NCBI RefSeq assembly: GCF_947503875.1
Contig: NZ_CANNFH010000001.1
Span: forward strand, 124,001-188,000
Origin: an uncultured Polaribacter sp.
GTDB lineage: Bacteria; Bacteroidota; Bacteroidia; Flavobacteriales; Flavobacteriaceae
Length of the DNA: 64,000 nucleotides
Direction of reading: 5' to 3'
Shown here: positions 53,975 to 63,555 of the stretch, in pieces
Layout of the letters: each line of letters opens with the position of its first letter
Numbering within the stretch: the first letter of the stretch is position 1
The notes under the pieces: generated by a model
Seen by the model: the letters and a program-made list of their open reading frames with translations, nothing else
Database searches by the model: none
What the model was told of the DNA's origin: nothing
Made by a program: the position numbers and the translations under genes

Positions 53975-54001
53975 GGATTTCTCCATAAAGTCGAAATGAC
54001 A
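53975..54001 (+). repeat. Degenerate relative of the tilS 28-bp repeat
   Basis: GGATTTCTCCATAAAG then TCGAAATGACA: both ends match the tilS repeat (GATTTCTC...CGAAATGACA), with changes in the middle. It is located 3' of groL. Confidence 0.55.
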
Positions 54002-54100
54002 GAAAAGAGAAAAGTTTTATTTTAATTCAGATAAATTACTTCAAAATTGATAAAATCATTTTACACAACAGCGAAATAATTATCTGCAGCGATTCGCTGC

Positions 54101-55762
<1,662 letters not shown>

Positions 55763-55835
55763 TTAAAGTTCAAAAGTTCTCACTCGGAATGAATTGTATA
55801 TTTGTTGTTTATTTTTAGACAAACTTTCTAATTCC

Positions 55836-55863
55836 TTCCCTTTGGGAAGGTTAGGATGGGATT
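55836..55863 (-). repeat. TTCCCAAAGGGAA / CCCATCC repeat abutting the groES stop
   Basis: Minus strand AATCCCATCC, TAACC, TTCCCAAAGGGAA; same block structure as 10712-10739. Its edge directly touches the last base of the groES stop codon (55864-55866). The TTCCC/GGGAA core forms a small hairpin between groES and groL. Confidence 0.75.
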
Positions 55864-56139
55864 TTAGATGATTGCCAAAATATCAGATTCACGCATCATT
55901 AAATAATCTACGCCATCTAATTTTAAATCTGTTCCACCATATTTTCCATATAACACAGTATCTCCAACTTTAACGGTTAGTGGTTCATCAACTTTACCAT
56001 TACCTATGGCAACTACAGTACCTTTTTGTGGTTTTTCTTTTGCGTTGTCTGGGATAATTAGTCCAGATGCTGTTGTTGTTTCTGCTGGTGCAGGTTCTAC
56101 AAGAACTCTGTCTGCTAAAGGTTTAATGTTTACACTCAT
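55864..56139 (-). CDS. groES: Co-chaperonin GroES (10 kDa)
   Basis: Lid of the GroEL chamber. The 91 residues show [16 protein letters not shown], the mobile loop [48 protein letters not shown] and [11 protein letters not shown], all standard. It is separated from secG by a strong terminator, so it has its own promoter; no TAnnTTTG is found upstream, but a TTGGCAT/CTGAC arrangement (56188-56219) resembles a sigma-54 type element. Confidence 0.98.
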   Translation of the reverse strand: MSVNIKPLADRVLVEPAPAETTTASGLIIPDNAKEKPQKGTVVAIGNGKVDEPLTVKVGDTVLYGKYGGTDLKLDGVDYLMMRESDILAII

Positions 56140-56187
56140 TTGTATATAAAATTTTAATAATTAAATTATTTTTAATGTCTTTAAATA

Positions 56188-56219
56188 GTCAGAAATTATG
56201 CCAACCCATTAAATCTGAC
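56188..56219 (-). promoter_or_regulatory. Possible sigma-54-like promoter or operator of groES
   Basis: On the minus strand GTCAG ... TTGGCAT-AATTT-CTGAC. The GG of TTGGCAT and the G of CTGAC are spaced 10 bases apart as in -24/-12 elements, though the -12 GC is GA. GTCAG and CTGAC also form an inverted repeat around the site. A sigma-54 activator gene lies in the same cluster. Tentative. Confidence 0.3.
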
Positions 56220-56256
56220 AATTTTACTTTGATTGTTTTTTTAGTTTAGTTTTAAG

Positions 56257-56295
56257 CAAAAAAAAATGCCAACGTGTCATTTACGTTGGCATTTT
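56257..56295 (-). terminator. Terminator of secG
   Basis: Perfect 13-bp stem AAAATGCCAACGT (56263-56275), 7-base loop, ACGTTGGCATTTT (56283-56295); on the minus strand it follows secG by about 20 bases and leads into a U-run. Confidence 0.88.
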
Positions 56296-56315
56296 AATTT
56301 TTATCTTAGATGTTA

Positions 56316-56648
56316 TTACTCTTTAACATCATCCGTTGTTGCAGGAGCTTCTACTGGAGTTGTTGTAGTTTCTACACCTTCCAATGTTTCATTTAATTGA
56401 AAATTGTTATCTCCACTTCTAGGAATTGCAAAATTAGCTAATAATATTAGTGCAAACATGGCAATTGCTAAAGTCCAAGTTGTGTTATCTAAAAACTTAT
56501 TTGTGTTTTGTACACCACCTAAAGATTGTGCTCCACCACCGCCAAAAGAAGAAGATAAACCTCCACCTTTAGGATTTTGTACCATAACTATTAGTATTAA
56601 AGCTATGGCTACAATCAAAATTAATATTAAAAAAGCTGTATAACTCAT
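56316..56648 (-). CDS. secG: Preprotein translocase subunit SecG
   Basis: Small accessory subunit of the SecYEG channel. The 110-residue protein has two transmembrane helices (about 4-23 and 55-75) separated by the family's conserved loop MVQNPKGGGLSSSFGGGG followed by QNTNKFLDNTTW, then an acidic/Thr-Pro-rich tail (VETTTTPVEAPATTDD). The tail is longer than in E. coli but usual in Bacteroidota. It follows the TPR-like gene by 3 bp and is terminated before groES, so it is the last gene of the miaB-side cluster. Confidence 0.95.
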   Translation of the reverse strand: MSYTAFLILILIVAIALILIVMVQNPKGGGLSSSFGGGGAQSLGGVQNTNKFLDNTTWTLAIAMFALILLANFAIPRSGDNNFQLNETLEGVETTTTPVEAPATTDDVKE

Positions 56649-56651
56649 GAT

Positions 56652-57386
56652 TTATTTTTTTTGTAAAATTTCTATTCTTTTAATTTGGTCTGCAAAGAAA
56701 CCACTTTTTTCTGGATATTTCAAACTTAAAATTCTATAAGCTTGCATTGCATTTTCATATTTTTTTTGTTCTAAATAAACTTTGGCCAAGGTCTCTGTCA
56801 TTAAAGCATCATCTTGCTTGTTTTCAGCAATAGGTATGGTAATACTTTTTCCTTTTTCTAGAGGTTCTATTTTAGGATTATTTTCTATGAATTTTGATAT
56901 TAGGGTTTCTGTACTCTTTTCTTTTTTAATTGAATGTCTGATCACCTTATTTTGGGTAGATAATTGCAACCATTGGTTAAACGAATGGCTTTCTGTTGAA
57001 GTAAAAGAAAGTGGTTTCCCAATATCTAAATCCTTTTTTAGATTACTTTGTACCTTTACATTACTTTTTTCATCTACTTTTTTTTCTGAAGAAGCAATTG
57101 TATTTGTAATTTTTTCCGAAATCTGTTGATGAATATTTTCTTTGTTTTTAAAATCTTCAGAGGTAATGTATTCAAATAAGATAGTTCTATCTGTGGTGTA
57201 AGCAGCGGTATGCTTAAGCTCATTATTATACTTAAAACTATCGGTGTTTTTTAACCCTTTTAAATATAACGCTCTTGCCGCTTGAAAATAAGGAAATTCT
57301 TCTACAATAGACTTTAATTCTGCAGTTTCTACTTGCTGAATATTGCCCTTGCTTTCTAATAATTGTATAAAAGTATCTCTTTTCAA
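56652..57386 (-). CDS. TPR-containing protein of unknown function
   Basis: A 244-residue cytosolic protein. The N-terminus has a helical hairpin with TAELKSIVEEFPYFQAARAL (about 22-41), the middle is charged and low complexity (Lys/Ser/Glu), and the C-terminus carries one clear tetratricopeptide unit, ALMTETLAKVYLEQKKYENA followed by MQAYRILSLKYPEKSGFF. No signal peptide is present. In flavobacteria this gene type sits between lptE and secG, as here; a role in envelope biogenesis is inferred from position only. A seven-copy CTAAAAA tract lies between it and lptE. Confidence 0.72.
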   Translation of the reverse strand: MKRDTFIQLLESKGNIQQVETAELKSIVEEFPYFQAARALYLKGLKNTDSFKYNNELKHTAAYTTDRTILFEYITSEDFKNKENIHQQISEKITNTIASSEKKVDEKSNVKVQSNLKKDLDIGKPLSFTSTESHSFNQWLQLSTQNKVIRHSIKKEKSTETLISKFIENNPKIEPLEKGKSITIPIAENKQDDALMTETLAKVYLEQKKYENAMQAYRILSLKYPEKSGFFADQIKRIEILQKK

Positions 57387-57400
57387 ATATATTATTTTAA

Positions 57401-57449
57401 CTAAAAACTAAAAACTAAAAACTAAAAACTAAAAACTAAAAACTAAAAA
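57401..57449. repeat. Heptanucleotide tandem repeat, (CTAAAAA)x7
   Basis: Seven perfect 7-bp units fill most of the 63-bp gap between lptE and the TPR-like gene and run directly into the lptE stop codon (57450-57452, which itself reads CTA). On the coding strand every unit contains TAG. Slippage would change intercistronic spacing. Confidence 0.95.
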
Positions 57450-57956
57450 CTACCACTCCCCAACAGAGGCGTTAAAAATATCTTGTGTTACACGCTCTAG
57501 TATTTCTGCGAAAGCAGTTTCTTGCACTCCGCCAGTTAACTGTGCATTTGCAGCATAATCCGAATAAAAAGAAAAAGATCTTTCAAAATCTTTCTTTTCA
57601 TCTAATTTGTTAACATACCTAACATTTACAGTTATGGTAAGTCTATTTTGTGCAGAGGTTTGGTTTGCACTTGCACTCATAGGTGTAATTCTAAAGCCTG
57701 TAATCTCTCCACTAAAATGTAAGTCTCCATTATTAGGTACTAGATTTAAATTGGTTTGTCTTGTAAATAAATCTTGTAAAGCTATGGTAAATTGCTGACT
57801 TAAAGTTGGTTCTACTAATTGCGCTTGGTTTGGAAAAAAATCGATTTGTACCGTTTTTGCATCACCTACAGTACCTCCTGTAAAAGAGTAAAACCCGCAA
57901 CTTGTTAAGACAATTGCAAAGATTGAAAATAAAGAAATGTATATGTATTTTTTCAT
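57450..57956 (-). CDS. lptE: LPS assembly lipoprotein LptE
   Basis: Outer-membrane lipoprotein that plugs LptD and assists lipopolysaccharide insertion. The 168-residue protein has a lipobox (LTSC20, then GFYSFTGG), the conserved VQIDFFPNQAQLVEPTLSQQFTIALQDLF opening of the LptE fold (given here in part), and GDLHFSGEITGFRITPMSAS. Size and motifs agree with Bacteroidota LptE. Upstream is the sigma-54 activator, with a 64-bp gap containing AAAGTTTC-type simple repeats; downstream is the TPR-like gene. Confidence 0.9.
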   Translation of the reverse strand: MKKYIYISLFSIFAIVLTSCGFYSFTGGTVGDAKTVQIDFFPNQAQLVEPTLSQQFTIALQDLFTRQTNLNLVPNNGDLHFSGEITGFRITPMSASANQTSAQNRLTITVNVRYVNKLDEKKDFERSFSFYSDYAANAQLTGGVQETAFAEILERVTQDIFNASVGEW

Positions 57957-58020
57957 TTAGTATTTAAGTTTCAAAGTTTCAAAGTTTGAGTTTTATAGTA
58001 TTTTAGATGATATACTTTTA

Positions 58021-59247
58021 TTACAAATCGTATTGTTTAATTTTTCGGTATAACGTTCGCTCTGAAATACCCAATTCTTTTGCTGCTAGTTTCCGTTTAT
58101 TGTTGTTTTTTTCTAATGATTTTTTAATCATTTCTATTTCTTTATCCTGCAAAGATAAAGATTCATCTTCTTCTATAGTTTCAATAAAATCGTATTCCTG
58201 TTCTGTATTGTTGGTTTTTTGCGGAATATTTAAAACCTCAATATCATGTTCTTTTAATTCTTGATCTGAGTATATTTTTTCTAAAAGATGATGATTTTCT
58301 TCTTGAACTTCTTCAATATTACCATTTTTCATCAAATCTAGCGTCAACTTTTTTAAATCATTGATGTCATTACGCATATCAAATAAAATCTTATACATAA
58401 TATCTCTTTCTGTAGAAAAATCGTTTTCTTTTTTACCGCCAACAATAGCAGGCAAGTTACCTGAGTTGTCTGGTAAATACTGCTTTAACTTAAGTGCAGA
58501 AATTGTTCTACTTTCTTCAATTACAGAAATTTGCTCTGCTAAATTTTTTAGCTGGCGAATATTTCCAGGAAAACGGTATTTTAGTAAGGCGTAAATAGCA
58601 TCTTCTTCCAAACGAATGGCAGGCATTCTATATTTTTGCGCAAAGTCTGATGCGAATTTGCGAAACAACAAATGAATGTCTTCATTTCTATCTCTTAAAG
58701 CTGGTAAATTAATTTCTACGGTGCTTAATCTATAATATAAATCTTCTCTAAATTTTTCTTTTTCTATGGCAGCTTGCATATTTACATTAGTTGCAGCTAC
58801 AATTCTTACATCTGTTTTTAAGGTTTTAGAAGAACCAACTTTAATAAATTCTCCATTTTCTAAAACACGTAACAAACGCACTTGTGTTGTTAAAGGTAAT
58901 TCGCCAACTTCATCTAAAAATATTGTACCGCCATCCGCAACTTCAAAATATCCTTTTCTATCTTGTGTTGCTCCTGTAAAAGAACCTTTTTCGTGTCCAA
59001 AAAGTTCACTATCAATAGTTCCTTCTGGTATGGCACCACAGTTTACAGCAATGTATTTTGCATGCTTTCTATGTGATAACGAGTGTATAATTTTCGGAAT
59101 ATTTTCTTTACCAACACCACTTTCTCCAGTTACCAAAACAGAAATGTCTGTAGGAGCAACTCGTACGGCTTTTTCTAAAGCTCTATTTAAGTGAATATCG
59201 TTTCCAATAATTCCAAAACGTTGTTTTATTGCTTGTAAATTTTCCAT
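58021..59247 (-). CDS. Sigma-54-dependent transcriptional activator without receiver domain
   Basis: A 408-residue AAA+ enhancer-binding protein that remodels sigma-54 RNA polymerase. Walker A is GESGVGKE (41-48; usually GESGTGKE), the sigma-contact loop is GSFTGA (88-93; usually GAFTGA), Walker B GTIFLDEV is at about 107-114, and a Fis-type helix-turn-helix ends the protein (KLAAKELGISERTLYRKIKQ). Only about 12 residues precede the AAA+ domain, so there is no receiver, GAF or PAS input domain. An acidic linker with coiled-coil character (about 280-360) lies before the HTH. It sits between miaB and lptE, a placement common in this family of bacteria. Confidence 0.92.
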   Translation of the reverse strand: MENLQAIKQRFGIIGNDIHLNRALEKAVRVAPTDISVLVTGESGVGKENIPKIIHSLSHRKHAKYIAVNCGAIPEGTIDSELFGHEKGSFTGATQDRKGYFEVADGGTIFLDEVGELPLTTQVRLLRVLENGEFIKVGSSKTLKTDVRIVAATNVNMQAAIEKEKFREDLYYRLSTVEINLPALRDRNEDIHLLFRKFASDFAQKYRMPAIRLEEDAIYALLKYRFPGNIRQLKNLAEQISVIEESRTISALKLKQYLPDNSGNLPAIVGGKKENDFSTERDIMYKILFDMRNDINDLKKLTLDLMKNGNIEEVQEENHHLLEKIYSDQELKEHDIEVLNIPQKTNNTEQEYDFIETIEEDESLSLQDKEIEMIKKSLEKNNNKRKLAAKELGISERTLYRKIKQYDL

Positions 59248-59339
59248 TTCAATAGTTTTTAAAGTTAAAAGTTTATAAAGTTTTGAAGTAAGATAGGTAA
59301 CTTTTAAAACTTTTTACTTTGTAACTTTTTTACTGAATA

Positions 59340-60797
59340 TTAATTATTATCAGAATACCCAACAACAGTACCTTTTAATGTTGCAGATGTACAATCTTCT
59401 ACTTTAACCATTACAAAATCTCCTAATTTGTAGTTCCCTTTATCAAAGACTGCCACTGTATTTTGGGTGTTTCTACCTTTCCATTGGTTTGGATTTTTCT
59501 TAGAAGTACCTTCAATTAAAAACTCTTCTGTTTTGCCTAAATGTTGCTGTGTTCTGTATAAAGCGTGTTCTTGTTGCAATTCAATTACTTCTGCCAATCG
59601 TCTTTTTTTAACTTCAAAAGGCACATCATCTTTCATTTTATTACCTGCTAAAGTTCCAGGTCTTTCAGAATAGGCAAACATAAAACCGAAATCGTATTTT
59701 ACGTATCGCATCAACTCTAACGTATCTTGATGATCTTGTTCTGTTTCGCCACAAAAACCAACAATCATATCTTGAGAAAGTGACATTTCTGGAACAATTT
59801 TAAATATATTATCTACCAAAATCATATATTCTTCTCGCGTATGTTGTCTGTTCATAGCTTTTAACATTGCGTTAGAGCCACTTTGCACAGGTAAGTGCAA
59901 ATACTTACAGATATTTTTATGTTTCGCCATTACATGAATTACATCTAAATGCATGTCTTGTGGATTAGATGTTGAAAATCTGAAACGTGTTTTTGGGTAT
60001 TTTGTAGCACACATGTCTAACAATTCAGCAAAACCAATAGCCGTAGCTTGCGCCATTTCAGAGGCTTTTTTAAAGTCTTTTTTTAATCCACCACCATACC
60101 AAAGAAAACTATCTACGTTTTGCCCAAGTAAGGTGATTTCTTTAAAATTTTGGTCTACCATTTGCCCAATTTCCTCTAAAATACTTTTAGGATCTCTACT
60201 GCGTTCTCTTCCTCTTGTAAAAGGAACAACGCAAAACGTACACATATTATCACAACCTCTGGTAATAGATACAAATGCAGAAACTCCGTTAGAATTTAAA
60301 CGAACAGGCGCAATATCTCCATAAGTTTCATCTTTAGATAAAATTACGTTAACGGCATTTCTACCTTCAGAAACTTCATCTAATAAATTGGGTAAATCTT
60401 TGTAAGCATCTGGCCCAACAACAAGGTCTACAATTTTTTCTTCTTCTAAAAACTTTTCTTTTAAGCGTTCTGCCATACAGCCTAAAACACCTACTTTCAT
60501 GTTTTTATTAACCTCTCTTTTTACTCGGTTGTATTTTTGTAGACGCTTACGAACAGTGGTTTCTGCTTTTTCTCGTATAGAACAAGTATTTACCAAAACC
60601 AAATCTGCTTCTTCTAAAATTTGGGTAGTGTTATATCCTTCTTTATCTAAAATTGCAGCTACAATTTCACTATCATTCATATTCATTTGGCAGCCGTAGC
60701 TTTCTATGAATAATTTCTTGGTGTTTTCTTTTTTATGTTCAGTAACAAGTGCTTTTCCTTGTACTTTTTCGTCTATTACTTTTTCCACGTTTTGCAT
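59340..60797 (-). CDS. miaB: tRNA-2-methylthio-N6-isopentenyladenosine synthase MiaB
   Basis: Radical-SAM methylthiotransferase that modifies A37 of tRNAs reading U-starting codons. The 485-residue protein has the N-terminal cluster cysteines (ESYGCQMNMNDSE, VNTCSIREKAETT, GCMAERL), the radical-SAM CDNMCTFCVVPFTRGRERSR, and a C-terminal TRAM domain (about 420-482). Length is normal with a slightly long N-terminus. A TATCTTTG -7 box lies at 60824-60831. The sigma-54 activator gene follows after a 92-bp AAAGTT-rich gap. Confidence 0.97.
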   Translation of the reverse strand: MQNVEKVIDEKVQGKALVTEHKKENTKKLFIESYGCQMNMNDSEIVAAILDKEGYNTTQILEEADLVLVNTCSIREKAETTVRKRLQKYNRVKREVNKNMKVGVLGCMAERLKEKFLEEEKIVDLVVGPDAYKDLPNLLDEVSEGRNAVNVILSKDETYGDIAPVRLNSNGVSAFVSITRGCDNMCTFCVVPFTRGRERSRDPKSILEEIGQMVDQNFKEITLLGQNVDSFLWYGGGLKKDFKKASEMAQATAIGFAELLDMCATKYPKTRFRFSTSNPQDMHLDVIHVMAKHKNICKYLHLPVQSGSNAMLKAMNRQHTREEYMILVDNIFKIVPEMSLSQDMIVGFCGETEQDHQDTLELMRYVKYDFGFMFAYSERPGTLAGNKMKDDVPFEVKKRRLAEVIELQQEHALYRTQQHLGKTEEFLIEGTSKKNPNQWKGRNTQNTVAVFDKGNYKLGDFVMVKVEDCTSATLKGTVVGYSDNN

Positions 60798-60823
60798 CTC
60801 TCAAATAATCACATATAAGATTG

Positions 60824-60831
60824 CAAAGATA
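60824..60831 (-). promoter_or_regulatory. Candidate -7 element for miaB
   Basis: Minus-strand TATCTTTG, 26 bases upstream of the miaB ATG; its -33 region coincides with the palindrome at 60849-60867 instead of a TTG box. Confidence 0.5.
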
Positions 60832-60848
60832 CAACCAATTTTATTTCA

Positions 60849-60867
60849 TTCTGACAGATTGGCAGAA
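60849..60867. promoter_or_regulatory. 19-bp imperfect palindrome between miaB and topA, possible operator
   Basis: TTCTGACA-GAT-TGGCAGAA: 8-bp arms with one mismatch, lying over the -33 region of miaB. It shares TGACA/TTGGCA words with the groES upstream element. A regulator-binding site is plausible, unproven. Confidence 0.35.
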
Positions 60868-60939
60868 AAAATAATTTGTGTTTTCTGTTAATAATTTTGG
60901 TAAAATTGAAGAAAAAATTTTTTTTAACAAAAAACTGAC

Positions 60940-60947
60940 TACTTTTG
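60940..60947 (+). promoter_or_regulatory. Candidate -7 element for topA
   Basis: TACTTTTG, exact TAnnTTTG, giving a predicted leader of roughly 45 bases before the topA ATG at 61000. The -33 region is a T-run rather than a clear TTG. Confidence 0.45.
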
Positions 60948-60999
60948 CAAACTGAAATAGGCGTATTTTTAATGCGCAATCGGTGTAAAAAAAAGATAC

Positions 61000-63519
61000 A
61001 TGGCAAAGAATTTAGTAATAGTAGAGTCACCCGCAAAAGCAAAAACCATAGAAAAGTTTCTTGGAAAAGATTTTCAAGTAGAATCTAGTTATGGGCACAT
61101 TGCAGACTTACCATCCAAAGAATTGGGAATAGATGTAGAAGGAGATTTTAATCCCAAATATATTGTTTCTGATGATAAAAAAGCCATTGTTAAAAAATTA
61201 AAGACACTTTCTAAAAAAGCAGAAACAGTTTGGTTAGCAAGTGATGAAGATAGAGAAGGAGAAGCTATTGCATGGCACTTGCAACAACAATTAGAGTTAA
61301 AAGACGATAATACAAAACGTATTGTTTTTCATGAAATTACTAAAAAAGCCATTCTAAAAGCAGTCGAAAATCCTAGAGATATCGACTATAATATGGTAAA
61401 CGCGCAACAAGCGCGTAGAGTTTTAGATAGATTGGTGGGGTATGAACTTTCTCCTGTTTTATGGAGAAAAGTAAAAGGAGGTTTATCTGCAGGACGTGTA
61501 CAATCGGTTGCTGTACGTTTAATTGTAGAAAGAGAAAGAAGTATACAAGAATTTAAAGCACAAACGCATTATAAGGTAGTTGCAGAATTTAAAAATTTAG
61601 AAGGAAAAAAGTTTAAAGCGACTATACCTAAAAATTTCGATTCTAAAAAAGAAGCAGAAGCATTTTTAACTTCTTGTGCAAATGCGGATTTTTCAATTGC
61701 AGATTTAACTAAAAAGCCAGCTAAAAAATCGCCAGCAGCGCCATTTACAACATCAACATTACAACAAGAAGCATCACGTAAATTAGGTTTTCCAGTAGGT
61801 AAAACCATGCAAGTTGCACAACGTTTGTATGAAGCCGGTTTAATTACCTACATGAGAACAGATAGTGTAAATTTATCTGTAGATGCAAGAGATGCTGCTG
61901 AAGAAGAAATTACCAATTATTACGGAGCAGAATATAGCAAACAACGTGTTTTTAAGTCGAAAGCAAAAGGAGCACAAGAGGCCCATGAAGCCATTAGACC
62001 TACCAACATGAAAATGCATGGTATAGATACAGAATATGACCAAAATAGATTGTATGATTTAATTTGGAAAAGAACTTTAGCATCGCAAATGAGTGATGCA
62101 CAATTGGAAAGAACCAATGTAAAGATTGAAAATTCTGAAAACGAAAAGATTTTTACAGCAAATGGCGAAATGATTAAGTTTGAAGGTTTTCTAAAAGTAT
62201 ATTTAGAAGGAAATGATGATGAAGATGGAGAAGAGCAAGCAGGAATGTTGCCTAATTTAAAGAAAAACGATGCACTTGAATATAGTTTTATAAATGCAAC
62301 GCAGCGTTTTACGAGTCCACCTTACCGTTTTACAGAAGCTTCATTAGTAAAACAATTAGAAGAATTGGGTATTGGTAGACCATCTACATATGCACCAACA
62401 ATTTCTACAGTGCAGAGAAGAGGTTATATAGAAAAAGGAGATAATGAAGGTGTAGAAAGAAAATACGAGCAGTTAATTCTTTCCGATGGAACTATCGAAA
62501 ATAAAAAGCTTACCGAAAATACAGGCGCGAATAAAAATAAGTTAGTCCCTACAGATATTGGTAATATTGTAAACGATTTCTTAGTAAATAATTTCTCTAA
62601 TATTTTAGATTTTGGTTTTACGGCCAAAGTAGAAAACTCTTTTGATGATATTTCTGAAGGTGATGAGAATTGGACAGAAATGATTAAAGATTTTTATAAC
62701 AAATTCCATGAAAATGTAGAAGATGTTAAAGAAAACGCAGAAAGAGAAAGCGGAGAACGTATTCTAGGAAAACATCCAGAAAGTGGAAAAACCGTTTTAG
62801 TACGTTTGGGTAAATTTGGGCCTATTGCACAAATTGGTGCGCCAGAAGATGAAGAAAAAATTTTTGCGAGCTTAAATAAAGATCAAAATTTAGGTACAAT
62901 TACTTTAGAAGAAGCTTTAGAGTTATTTTTATTACCAAAAACGTTAGGTACTTTTCAAGATGAAGAAGTAATTGTTTCTAACGGACGCTATGGACCTTAT
63001 ATTCGTTTTGGAAGCATGTTTGTGTCTTTAGATAAAGGCGAAAACCCTATGGAAGTAGATTTAGCAAGGGCAGAAGAATTAATTGTTGCCAAACAAAAAG
63101 CAGATGCACCAATTTATCACTATGAAGATTTACCTGTGCAAAAAGGAGTAGGACGTTTTGGGCCATTTATAAAATGGAATTCGATGTTTATCAACGTAAA
63201 TAAAAAATACGATTTTGATAACCTTTCTGATGACGATATTATTGAGTTGATTGAAGTAAAAAAGCAGAAAGAAATAGACAAAGTTATTCATAATTGGGAA
63301 GATGTTGGTATTCGCGTAGAAAAAGCACGTTGGGGCCGTTTTAATGTTTTAAAAGGTAAAATTAAAATAGAATTACCTAAAACTACAGAAATTGAAAAGC
63401 TTTCTAAAGAAGAGGCTGTAAAAATGATTGAAGCTAAAACGCCAAAGAAAAAAGCACCAAAAAAGAAAGCAGCTGCAAAAAAGAAAACAACAGCAAAAAA
63501 AACAGCTAAAAAGAAATAA
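61000..63519 (+). CDS. topA: DNA topoisomerase I (type IA)
   Basis: Relaxes negative supercoils by single-strand passage. The 839-residue protein has the TOPRIM start NLVIVESPAKAKTIEKFLG, the acidic SDEDREGEAIAWHL metal site, and the catalytic tyrosine Y284 in ITYMRTDSVNLS. Instead of C-terminal CxxC zinc ribbons it has TOPRIM_C repeats (LGKFGPIAQIG, NGRYGPYIRFG, VGRFGPFIKWN, ARWGRFNVLKG) and a Lys/Ala-rich histone-like tail (PKKKAPKKKAAAKKKTT), the normal Bacteroidota layout. A formimidoylglutamase gene follows 36 bp downstream. Confidence 0.97.
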   Translation: MAKNLVIVESPAKAKTIEKFLGKDFQVESSYGHIADLPSKELGIDVEGDFNPKYIVSDDKKAIVKKLKTLSKKAETVWLASDEDREGEAIAWHLQQQLELKDDNTKRIVFHEITKKAILKAVENPRDIDYNMVNAQQARRVLDRLVGYELSPVLWRKVKGGLSAGRVQSVAVRLIVERERSIQEFKAQTHYKVVAEFKNLEGKKFKATIPKNFDSKKEAEAFLTSCANADFSIADLTKKPAKKSPAAPFTTSTLQQEASRKLGFPVGKTMQVAQRLYEAGLITYMRTDSVNLSVDARDAAEEEITNYYGAEYSKQRVFKSKAKGAQEAHEAIRPTNMKMHGIDTEYDQNRLYDLIWKRTLASQMSDAQLERTNVKIENSENEKIFTANGEMIKFEGFLKVYLEGNDDEDGEEQAGMLPNLKKNDALEYSFINATQRFTSPPYRFTEASLVKQLEELGIGRPSTYAPTISTVQRRGYIEKGDNEGVERKYEQLILSDGTIENKKLTENTGANKNKLVPTDIGNIVNDFLVNNFSNILDFGFTAKVENSFDDISEGDENWTEMIKDFYNKFHENVEDVKENAERESGERILGKHPESGKTVLVRLGKFGPIAQIGAPEDEEKIFASLNKDQNLGTITLEEALELFLLPKTLGTFQDEEVIVSNGRYGPYIRFGSMFVSLDKGENPMEVDLARAEELIVAKQKADAPIYHYEDLPVQKGVGRFGPFIKWNSMFINVNKKYDFDNLSDDDIIELIEVKKQKEIDKVIHNWEDVGIRVEKARWGRFNVLKGKIKIELPKTTEIEKLSKEEAVKMIEAKTPKKKAPKKKAAAKKKTTAKKTAKKK

Positions 63520-63555
63520 GGTTTTCTTATCTTGCAGGGTGTTTAAACTAGCTTA

